64,000 nt of DNA from Zygnema circumcarinatum. Taxonomy: Eukaryota > Streptophyta > Zygnematophyceae > Zygnematales > Zygnemataceae. Both the position numbers and the translations under genes were made by a program. Shown here in pieces: positions 43,660 through 54,300 of the stretch (position 1 is its first letter; each line of letters starts with the position of its first letter). The stretch is from assembly GCA_037447605.1 (NCBI GenBank), contig CM074804.1:741428-805427 (forward strand), given 5' to 3'. The notes below the pieces were generated by a model. The model worked only from the letters and a program-made list of their open reading frames with translations, searched no databases and was not told the DNA's origin.

Positions 43660-46600
43660 TCAGCCATCACCCCTCTCCTCTGTCTCCACAGACAGGGAGG
43701 AAGAGGGAGGCACGACCCTTCTGGAAGAGTCCCCCCTTGTACGGCTGATTCCCAAACGAGGCAGACCCTTGTTCAGGCCGTCAAGGAGAACGCATGCCTT
43801 GCACCATTTCTGTCACACATCAACCAAGGTCACTATCATTGAAAGGGGAAAGGAAACTTGCGAGGGAGAGGGAGCGAGATGAACAAATCCAATGTTCCGT
43901 GGTGCTAGCTGTTGACCCGCTTACCTGGCTTGAAATATAGCCACAGCGTTCGCATGTGCCCTGCTCGGGCATCCTCGTAGTTGATGAAATCCGAAACTCT
44001 TCTGCAGACTGGATGATGTCGAGAATAGCTCGAGGCCTGCATGCAGAAACATTCCACATAGAAGTAGGGTTGATCAGGGTTGTAAGACCCTGTTCAAGTA
44101 GGACTACGCTATGGCCTCCAAGGAGCCATGGCCAACCATAAACAGAACCAACCCATAGCTTATGACAAAAGCCTCAAATGCTCCTTTTGATCACTGCTTG
44201 AAAGAAAAAAACGAGGGGGAGACAAAGCAGGTCATGCTAGCTCCTGGAACCCAGCAGATCACCTGATAGCCTCCAGATCTTTTACGAATTCCCGAGAAAA
44301 TCCACGATATGCAGCAGGGGAATAGAGGCCTGCAGGAGCAGCAGACTGAACAGTGAGGGCAAGAAGACATACTTACAAGCTGTGCCTATACCTAAACAAC
44401 CTTAAAAACTTTATAAAAGATGGCAGGAAAATTGAAAGTGCGGCCCCTCCAGTTTGCAGCTCCTATGGTTCATAATGAAGAAGCCATCTGAACCACGAAT
44501 TGAGACTGCTTGTCTTAGCTCACCGTAACTTGCCATCTTCACTTATTCGCCAAATGAAGGGAGAAAAAGATGCAGGGAAAAAGGTTGGGCTCTCACATTC
44601 CGTACTGAAGTAGTCAAGCTTCTTGAAATAAGCATACGTGCTCTCTCCAAAGTTAAGGCCTCCTTCAAGGCTTGATAGCGGACTGCTTAGCAGACGTGCA
44701 ACTGCTGCAGATGTATGCAATTTGCCGGCTCATAGTAGCGAAAGAAAGATTTCAGAAAGCCAATTGCTCAGAGAATGAAAAATCGGATAAAAATGAGTTG
44801 TTGTTAGTCAACAACAGCAGGCATCAAGTGACCTTTGGAGGATATATCACTATTTCCTTTTCGTAGGTGTACTTGAAAGGCTTGCAGCGTGGGAGAGCTC
44901 CCTCCTCCCCTGTCACGATGGCAGCGCAGCGACTCAACCTGCATTCAAAGCCGAAACCAAAACGTTACCCTCACTATGACTCAAAAACCACGCCACACTC
45001 TTTGCAGTAGCTGCAATACAGGCCCTCCCAGGAAACTTAGCAGTCCACTTAAAGCCGCCCACAAAGTAAAATAGAAGTATATGGGAGGAGAGAGTCAGCC
45101 ATGGTCCTTTGGATCTCAGCAAGCTCTTTCCTACCAGCAAGGAGGCAGCATGGTCCTCACCTTGCTACATCTCCTCTAAGAAGATTGAGCAGCACGGTCT
45201 CCGCCATATCATCCGCATTGTGGCCTGTAGCCATCTTATTGGCTTTCATTATGGCAGCACCTCTGTCTAAGGCCTGCCCCATAGACCTCCACAAGTCCTT
45301 TTAGGTCAAGAGGAAGGAGAGTCTGAGAGCCTAAGGCCCTTCTACTGCAGGGACTACAATAGCACATCATTCGTCACTCCGATTCAAGGCTGCCAAGCAG
45401 AAAAAACTGACAGAGAACATGGCCTACACTCAGTATCCGCTGGGAGTGGACTGCAACCTAAGGTGGATGTTAATGATTGGAAAACGCGCCCATGCAGAAC
45501 ACAACAAGGCAGAGGGCATTTGCCTGCCTGCGAAAAACGCCGCAAAATGTGCAGTTGTTCTTGCGCCCAATCGCTCGCACAATGTCGTCCATGGTCCAGC
45601 CATAGAGCGTCTTGTAGGACAGCACCTTCAGGGGTATGCCATACTGTTTCCCACAATATCAACCGGGCAACAAATCAGCACTTTATGGGGTCCCTTGATG
45701 AGGAGGACGAGATGATTTCAGCCCCCTACTTCAGAGCTAATAAAAAGGAAAAAATTGCAGCACCACCTGCTTTTGCTACTTGCGAGTAGGAATTCACCGC
45801 TATCAATCACTCGTAATTATTTTCTTGTATGAGCCAGTTTCTAGACTCACCTGCTTTTCATTTCTTTTCACAGTCTCCAAAGAGTCATCGCGATAACCGG
45901 AAATCCCTTCGTCTATGGAGAGCAGGAACAGGTCCAGGCCGTAATTATGGCGCTCATTCAGCAGCGTCATTATGTGCGCAAGAACCGTCGAATCTGTTGA
46001 AATTCAAGCCCATATAAAAACCCAAACCAGCATTGACAAAACAACAGACAAACGCTTAGGAAAAACGCCAGGGCTACTATAGAATTCACAACCGATTGCA
46101 TGGAGTCTATTAAACCAATTCGAATGAGCCCAACCTAAAGAAAAAAATGTTACAAAACTGCCACAGGCAGCAATGCCGTTTAATCTCTTGCCACAATGAA
46201 CGACACATTAGAAATAAATAGTTAAATAAAGCTCTTCAATTTGAAGATGCAAGAACATGAGAAAAGTGTAACAGGTAAAGACCACTCTGACAACATGGAG
46301 CGCTTGTCAACACAGCTGACCTTTCCCTCCCGAGGCGGCTATCGCCACTCTATCTCCGGGGCTGAACAGCTGATTTGCTACGATGGTTGCATGAATCTCA
46401 TCCTCAAATGCTTGGAAAAAGCACTCCTTGCAAATCTGCATTCAGATTCGAAAGCGTTACATTCTTTAGCTGGCACTCCCTACGGAATGATTTGAGTCGT
46501 TAGGAGGATTAAGCTTGTGCAAAAACCAGTGATCCTTGAAACATTTGTCCTTCAGGTTTTTGAAAGTGGGCCATTTGGAATTCTCTTTCGATTGTTGACA

Positions 46601-46894
46601 AGGTTTTTTTATCTTTACCGCCTCCATGGTTTGCGCAATATAAGTCAAAAAGCTTGTTATTTGATGTTAGGTGGTTACTTCTTAGTCACTGAATGTATAC
46701 TTGAGCCCCAAATTTTAAGCCTTTTTCCGTCTGTCAATCACCCTCGCCTCGATTCAAACAGCTCAGCATGCAGCAACAACCTCGGCAACGCTTTTCTGTC
46801 GCTAAAACGAAGAAAAACATAGTACCTGTTGCCCTGTCTTTGGACGTTTCAGCATCGCCCTCCTTTCATTGCAGACGGCACATTTCCGAACCAT
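43660..46894 (-). CDS. CTU1: Cytoplasmic tRNA 2-thiolation protein 1 (CTU1/NCS6)
   Basis: Adenylates and thiolates the wobble uridine (U34) of tRNA-Lys, -Glu and -Gln together with CTU2, using sulfur from the URM1 pathway, in the cytosol. Ten exons (high to low): 46826-46894, 46321-46435, 45851-45993, 45524-45643, 45161-45273, 44851-44938, 44597-44642, 44263-44329, 43925-44036, 43660-43809; 340 residues in phase. Seen: N-terminal zinc pair C..C ([18 protein letters not shown]) with [16 protein letters not shown]-loop ASGGKDSTVLAH (split by an intron); [38 protein letters not shown] with catalytic [50 protein letters not shown]; and C-terminal zinc ribbon [12 protein letters not shown] with [20 protein letters not shown]. 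All key residues are present and length is normal. The intron after FRRQ uses a GC donor. The start is the first ATG of this frame in the exon and fits family N-termini. Confidence 0.95.
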
Positions 46895-48488
46895 GTCGGA
46901 GCAGCAGCAGGCCTCCCTTGTAAGGCCTCTACTGCGCAAAATCGTCAAAAATATTCTTCTGAAAAGGTTCAAAGGGCAAAAAGGGAAGAATCTGGAATTT
47001 CTTAAATGTGAATTATAAGGTATAAACCAGACCTCAGAGATGATGCCTGCTTTCAGCGCTTTAGAATGAGGCCATTGCTGCACTCCTGTGCTTAATTTTA
47101 GGATTAGGGTTATGATTAGGGTTTGGGTGAAATCAGCGCCCAGTCCCACAAGGAACCGAGTTTAGTTGACAGAAAACCGTGACACAGATTCAAAAGACCC
47201 CCACGCAATCCGTTATTACATGATTTCGGCATGGAACGACAGATTCACGGATCTGTTAGATTTCTACTATATACGCAGTTAGATCTTGATGCTATGTACA
47301 GTTCAGAAGACTGTAAAATGAAGACTTTTTTTAACAGGTACTTGAACGGGAACAGAAGAGCAGACGCTCATGCATAGAACCTCTCAATTGATTCATTCCT
47401 GCAAGCATCCGCCCTGGCTTCCAGATCTGCTCGCCAATGCAGACTCATGTCACCTCGAACTCTTGTTTCTGGCGTATATACAATAAATAATAATATAATA
47501 TTATAATATCCTATCCTTTATTATATACTATAAATATATTTTTTATTTAGTTTCTGTTTGATACCATGTCGAGCAATGATGTGTCCGGACCAGACGCGCA
47601 ATACGACATCTTGCTGGCTGTTCCAAAAGGGATTCCAAGAGGCAAAGTAGGCACCTACTTCAGCGTGCAACTCTAACGAAAGAATGAAGGCAGAGTTGCA
47701 GGCTGCTTGCAGAAATGCTGCTATGGCGGACGAACTAAACATTGATCGAAAACTTACTAAATATTGACCCACTGATGCACACACATGCGCATACTGGATC
47801 ATCGCTGCATCATCTTTGTCATCGTCTGTGCACTAATCCACATTAAGCAGTTCAATCGCAAGGCTGATCTGTCTGAGCAAGATTTTTGCAATCATGCATA
47901 GCTTCGTAAAATCCTGAATGAGAATAATTTTCAGAGCAGGAAGAAGAGAAAATGCTTGGAGAAGTGAAAGCACATGCAAGAGAGCATTGGATGTTCTTAA
48001 AAGTATTTTGCAGGGAAATAATAGTATATTTTTAGCTGCTGGAAAAGAATTTGGAGTTTGTAAAAATTCTCAATGTGACAGAAATCTCTGCAAGAAATGT
48101 GAATATGTAGGGACAGGATCAGGCTGCGTTCCATGTAGAGCAAGAGAGTTCTCACTGAATGAGTCATCCTTCCGAGTCACATTCACAAAAATTAAGCAAA
48201 CAAATCACTACAAACAAGAATTTGTAGTCACTTTCAAAGAACTTCCCGGGCTTTGGAAAAGCGACTATGCGAAAATAGTGATTTGTCGGTGTCCGCTTTT
48301 ATTTTAGAGGAGGCATGCAATGATACAGAAGCAGTACGTGTGCATAGAAAACATAGACAATGAACGGATGTTGAACTTGACTTGTACTTCTGCATTCCTC
48401 ATTCGCTTACTTTCCAAACTTACTTTTTTTGCTTTATTTTTCTAAATATGCTGTCGTTGTTGTCTATGGATTGCGAGGGCGATGCCAG
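46895..48488. promoter_or_regulatory. Divergent intergenic region, CTU1 (-) / Nudix (+)
   Basis: Upstream of CTU1 lie two telo-box-like AAACCCTAA elements (minus strand, 47101-47124). An AT-only stretch sits at 47475-47555. A 129-codon AT-rich frame at 47918-48307 is described in the findings. The first exon of the Nudix gene should lie here but was not found. Confidence 0.5.
47101..47124 (-). promoter_or_regulatory. Double telo-box upstream of CTU1
   Basis: Two copies of AAACCCTAA/AACCCTAAT type, spaced about 5 bp apart, about 210-230 bp before the CTU1 start codon. Telo-boxes are known in promoters of plant translation and growth genes. Confidence 0.45.
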
Positions 48489-50568
48489 CTCGTAGTGGAT
48501 TATGCCTCCAAGTACAACCGGATTCCTCATCCAGACGTAGACCTCGAGGCCTCCATCAGTAAGGTTGGTCCTCGTCCTGGAGCTGCTATCGGGGCAAAGT
48601 TTCTTGTTTCCTTGTTGGTTTGCTTGGGAATGTCGTTACTGGTTTCGTTTTGCTGTCAGGCTTGAAAAAATCTACGATGACATTTGCGTGATCTGCATGA
48701 AATGTTGGGCCGTGTTCATGGGTAGCTCTCGTCACTTCTGCCTTATACCTTCTTTCTTGAAAAATTTGGACAATATCCTCTCTTTCTCACAATCTCCATT
48801 GCACGTGGAGCAGACTTGGGAGTCTCGTGTGGCTGCTCAGCCGTCACTCTACAATGGCACCAAGTTCAGAGTACGCTCTTCAAGGCTTTTCGCTGCTAGT
48901 AATCTCTCGTTTTTTTTGTTGTAAAATTGGTCATCCAGGTCTCTAATTACCGAGAGATCCATTGTAAATTCCATGCTATTCTAGTTCTTGCCTCATTCAA
49001 GAACGTAAAAGTCGTAGCATTCCTATTTCTGTAACGACATCGGAATACTACATTCAGCCATAGTTGACAATGCATCGAGCTCATTTTCACTATAGAGAAT
49101 TTATTCTGGTGCAGTTGGGAGGTATTGACATCTTGGACGATGACGATGCCACAGATGGAACTTCACCCTTCCGTGTGTGCCTGCAGCTGGCTCTAACTGA
49201 CTACAGGTACGTTACAGGGAGAGCTGAATCCCATGTTCTATTCTCAAGCAACTTCCCCCACGCAGCCACAATTGCTTACCTTCAGAGCGACCTCTCCAAT
49301 CTGTAAACTTGACGTATGGACATTTTATTGTGGCTTGGTATCTCAGAACTTTCATTGGCACAAACCTCAATCCCAAGTGGGAGAATTTTCTTGTGGAGGG
49401 TTCGTCGTCGATGGCAGGATGCTGCCACGTGGCAAATCCGCTGGGAAATGCGGCGGTTGTTGAAACAGCTGATGGTCTCATCATCACTCTCCAGAGAGGA
49501 TCTTCCGTGGGGGAGGCTCCTGGCTGCTCTGTTTTTCCTGGCGGACATTCCGAGGTCATGGTTTTACCGCCTGAACTTTTTCTCTGTCTCTCTCACACTC
49601 TCTCAGATGGCTTACTAAGTGGAGGAGGGATCCTATCCCCATAATGACAGTCAAGTGAAGTTGCTTGCTGATTCTGTGCCGATGTTGGATTTTTCTTAAG
49701 CGAAGCTCAGGAAGAGTCTGCAGCCATCCCAGCTCCCTTCCTCTCCAGTGTTTGAATTTAGTTTGCAGATGAACAGGGAAATGCTTTTAATTTTCCCATG
49801 GTTTTCACTTTTGCCTGACGTAACATCTTGCTTCGATTGTCCACTGTCACAGAGCAGCCGACAGAGGTGGGAATAATCGGAAATGAAGCCCCGGAAAGCA
49901 CAGAGGCGGACCTAAATCGTCGTATTGCTGATGAGATGTGCGATGGCATTGTTCGTGAAGTAGTGGAAGAGACGGGTGTTCCAGCTGAATCCTTGGTAAG
50001 TTTTCTCCTCTCATCAAAGTACTTTATCACCCTAAGCCGTGTCCTGATCATATGGAGTCCTCATATAGCACCACATCCATGGAGGATCAGTCAATACCAG
50101 GGAGCAGGAGGGTTGTAAACAAAACCAAAGTAGCCTGAAGGTAATGCGCTAACATTATAGTCTATTCTCTCAACCCCTACGTGATGTGACTTAGTTAAGT
50201 ACAAAGCGGCATGATGCGTTTAAAGAACGCCTCATCCATGACCAATCAGATTACACCAGGAAATGTCTTCTCGTAACTGCAACCTTAATTTTGAGGGTCA
50301 CCTGATTGCTGTTGTGGCAAAACAGACAGATCTTTCCTTCATTGGAGTGGTGCAGCGCTGCACAAATATCCGTCCTGTGGCTGCTTTTAGAATGAAATGC
50401 TCCTTGGCATCGGAGGAGGTCCTACAGCACTACAAGGGGGCGGCTCACGCCTTTGAATCCACGCGCCTGCGCTGCGTCCCCCTCCAGGAACTGCCCGAGC
50501 TCACTCTGGCTATGCCGGGCTGCCACAAGGGAGTGGCTGCTCTCTATGAGCTTGCGCTGCTTTCTTGA
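48489..50568 (+). CDS. Nudix hydrolase, NUDT9 (plant) / NUDT22-like (5' partial)
   Basis: Predicted nucleoside-diphosphate-sugar hydrolase; the animal relative NUDT22 cleaves UDP-glucose. Exons: 48489-48563, 48814-48870, 49115-49206, 49347-49554, 49855-49995, 50326-50568; 271 residues seen in phase to the stop. Seen: LVVDYASKYNRIPHPDVDLE, WESRVAAQPSLYNGTKFR, GGIDILDDD, LQLALTDYR, FIGTNLNPKWENFL, NPLGNAAVVETADG, CSVFPGGHSEQPTEVGI, then, after an inserted segment, IVREVVEETGVPAESL, and a C-terminal part ending LAMPGCHKGVAALYELALLS. The Nudix box is split as in this subfamily: the GG of PGGH lies well before REVVEETG, with an insertion between. The catalytic RE.VEE.G residues are intact. The N-terminal exon with the start codon was not identified. 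The gene converges on HSP90C. Confidence 0.85.
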
Positions 50569-51366
50569 TCGGCAAAATGGATGATACAATCCAGTGTTCA
50601 AAATCAAAGAAATGATGGTCAATTTTCGAAGAGTTAGGATGAAAGCAGAGATAGGTTTGAGTTATTTTATGCGTGCCTCCTTTCATGGCTCCGCTTCTGT
50701 TAAGTTTGACACACACGCGCGGAGCAATAATTGTTCCCTTAAAATGAGTTATAATGAGAGCTCGAATGGTACCGGGATGGCTTTATGATGGCGTGCATTT
50801 GGGGTTTCTTTGAAGAGGTTGCTTGGCATATTTTTACGCCATGCACAAGTTTGAATTTTATGACTAAAAAATTTCACTTTCCCTCCCCGCTCATCTCCCC
50901 TCCCCCTCTTGTCTCAGCATCTTCATTTTTGTTGTGTTAGCTAGCTTGGACCAATCAAGCATAGTACGTGCGAATCTCCCTGACAACGTCATCTTTATTG
51001 ACGCGGTTACTTGACGAAAATTCATCCTCTTGTATGGCAGGGGCCATGTTTAAGTTTACCAGACTAGAAGTTTTTCTACGGTGCGAGTTGTCAATGAATT
51101 TCCAGCCACTATTTGAGTGCAGACGGGTGGAGATACATTGCGACTTTTCATGCTTTCCAGCGAAAAAACCTCCAGCCATTCTTTGCATTGTCATACTACT
51201 TTATACAACTTTGTCCTAAAACGGAGTAGGCACACCCTACACGAGAGCTAATAAGGAACGTAATAGCCACCAGCACACCCCTCTGCTTGCACTAGCGTAG
51301 ACCTTAGCTTACTGCCTTTCTAATGTCGTAAACCTCAAAAAACCCTCACTTCATTACCCCATCCCT
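50569..51366. other. Convergent 3' intergenic region, Nudix / HSP90C
   Basis: Between two facing stop codons. No coding frame or RNA gene that I can support. Confidence 0.5.
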
Positions 51367-54300
51367 TCACTTCCACGGATCTCCCTCTGCTCGAATCTCG
51401 GAAGCCTCCACGACCTCATTGGGGCCCTCGCTCTTCTCCTCCGGCTGGCTCTTCTCCTCCGGCTGGCTCGTGACGGCGCGAGCCATCATCTGGTACACGC
51501 GGCTTCCAAAGTCTCCGGGATTCTCCAACTACAAAGTCAGGGCAAGAAAAGGAGTAAATTTAGGGGCAGTCGGCCTACAAAAAGTTTCATACTTACGACA
51601 TACGACGTCAGTAACGAACTGGCACAAAATGTGTAGCGAAAGCAGAATCAAAAGTACTGCTTTCATAACACTTCTTCCTTTGAGATATGCTAAGTCTGAC
51701 ACCTCTGCATAAGGGGATTAGAGTTAGAAAATGTTTCTAACAATCGGAATTCGAAATCAGTACACACAGTACATCAGTGCTCCTACAAATCAAAATACTC
51801 CAAGGTGTCTTCACGTGCTGTTGGTCGCTTTGTGTTCCCGTTCTTTAGCGGATCCAGATCATTACTTAAACAGTGCCCTTGATGCCTGCGCCTATCGGAG
51901 CCAGCCACTTCTCAAGATTTTAGGTGGAAGAGACGTACTGTGAATCCGGACGTGAGATGTGCCGTCTCGTACAAGAGATGCGCCAACTCCTTGGCTTGCT
52001 CACTCTCAGGGGAGTTTCTGCTCTGGACCTGTGGCAGCAGGGCACAGGCACAGCCAGATAGAATGTGAGAAGAAGGAAGAACAAAACAAGCGAGAGCATT
52101 TGGTGTCCCACTCTAGTCCTTTCCACACAAACACGTAGTTCAAAAAATAAGCAGTTTGGAAGAAAGAGCATGATAATTAATAAGAGCTGCAAAGCAAGAG
52201 AGAAGGAAGTGAGGATGAAGGGAGCTGTAGTAGGGAGGGCAGAGATGATGAAGGGAGTTACAGAGTGGGAGACCCACTCTTTAACCCACTCTGTAACTCC
52301 CTTCATCCTCGGCCTTCCCTCCCACCCTGTAGGAAGGGAGGCAAAGAGGATGTACATTCAAGTCCTTAATTATAGGATGGTTCGGATTTATCTCCAAAAC
52401 GCGCTGAGACCGCATGTATTCGATCTCCTGCAGGCCCACCATCTGCATCCGCATCAACCTGCAGAGGTGAAAGCCACAGCCCAACTCCAAGAGGTCCTTT
52501 AGAGTGCCGTTACATACGTGAAAACCATCACCATGTCAATTACGGCTATTTCACATCTCCCCTCCCTCCTATGCCATATCCCTCTCCTTACATGGCCTAT
52601 TAATGCCTACACTGGAGGCAATAACTAGTTCATTAAGCTGCAAACTCTTGTGCATGTTTTCAGATCTTCCTCTGTTCTCAACAGTGAACCCAGAGGAGGG
52701 AGAAGAAGCTGGCTTACTTCTCTTTGTTGGCGGAGTATCCAAACTTGCCAGCCACCATCACGCAGGGCGAGGATTCAAGCCTTCTGGACACTTGCACCTT
52801 CGACACTTTGTCTCCAAGCTGCTGCTTCATCCAGTCGCACAGCTTCTGGAAATCCTTCTCAACTTCCTTCTGCTCTGCCTCATTGGTTTCTTCACCTGAA
52901 TGACATTTCCTTAAGAGTCAGATACTCTTTTAAGTTTAACCGATCCTTAAAATAGTAGTCTGCAAAAGCGAATATGTTTTTAACCCGCTGGTTTTTCGAC
53001 TGCATTACTCTTTCCACGTCCCTGACAGAGCTCCCCCTCCCACCACAGAGCAAGTCCAGAGCTGCAATAATTGGACTTACCAATATCAAGATCGTCCTTG
53101 CTCACATCTGCAAATTTCTTATCGTTGAAAGAGCCGAGTGCTTGCAGCGCGGGCTCATCTAAAGTCTCCAAAAGGAACAGCACCTGCATGCAGCACAACC
53201 GCTTCACTGTCATCTTCCATGACAAAAACACCTACGTCTGAAAGGCAAACGACTACACGAAAGTGTTTCCTCTCTCTTCCCCTTCTCTTCTTCTCCTCCC
53301 ATTTTGGTCGGCCAATGATTAGTTCTAAAGACCGCCCTCATATAAAAGTAGGTCGGTATCTGGAATGCTGATATTCTTTACCCTTACTCTCGTCTCTCTT
53401 CTTCGTCTGCACATTGCTTTATAAACGTATTGTTCTCGACTTTACCGCTCAAGTAGTCAAAAGGCCTATTCCATCCATTACAGCCAATGAATGCCTAATT
53501 GCCCTCACCTCTAATCCCTTCTTTTCCAACTTCTCTAAGAAGGGCGCGGTCTTTGCACTTCCAATATTCTCTGCTGCAAGATAATAAATCTCCTTCTGCC
53601 CCTCCTGCATTCTGTCCACATAGGCCTGAAGAGAAGTGAGCTCGTCACTCTTGCTCGAGTAAAATCTCAGGAGAGGAGCCAGCCGCTTATGGTTAGCAGA
53701 GTCCTCGAAACAGCCCAACTTCAAGTTCTTGGAGAAATTTTCCCAGAATACTTTGTAATCCTGCAATCAGCCCACAAGTGAAGAATCACCACTCGTTAAG
53801 ACTCACAGATAAGAAGTTGACTTGGAATGATCGACTCAAAGAAAGGACTGAATTATCTCTTCACCCGGGCCTTACCTCAGAATCTTCCTTGTTTGCAATC
53901 TCGCTAATCATATCCAGAGTCTTCCTCACCAACCGCTTTCTCATAATGCGAATCTGCATCGCCATGAATACAACAATATTCAAATGAACAACGAAGATAA
54001 TCATCTCAACGTTGAAGAAACGACACCATGTAAGACATGGAACTGTGGCATGTTTACATCTTAAAAATTAAATGAACCATGCACAGAATCAGGTAGTGCC
54101 AGCAAGGCTCGCCCATGAGACCTACTTCCTGCAAAAGGAATGAGTAGATGGAATCACGACACTGTTAGCTTCAAATGGCCCGTAAATTCTTTTACTGCCA
54201 ACACTTCCTATGAAGAAAAAGTGTCCTCCTGCAAGTGTATGGCATAATTTGCTCTAGAAATGCAAGGCTTCTCTTCCAGTTAATTGAATAGATTGAAAAT

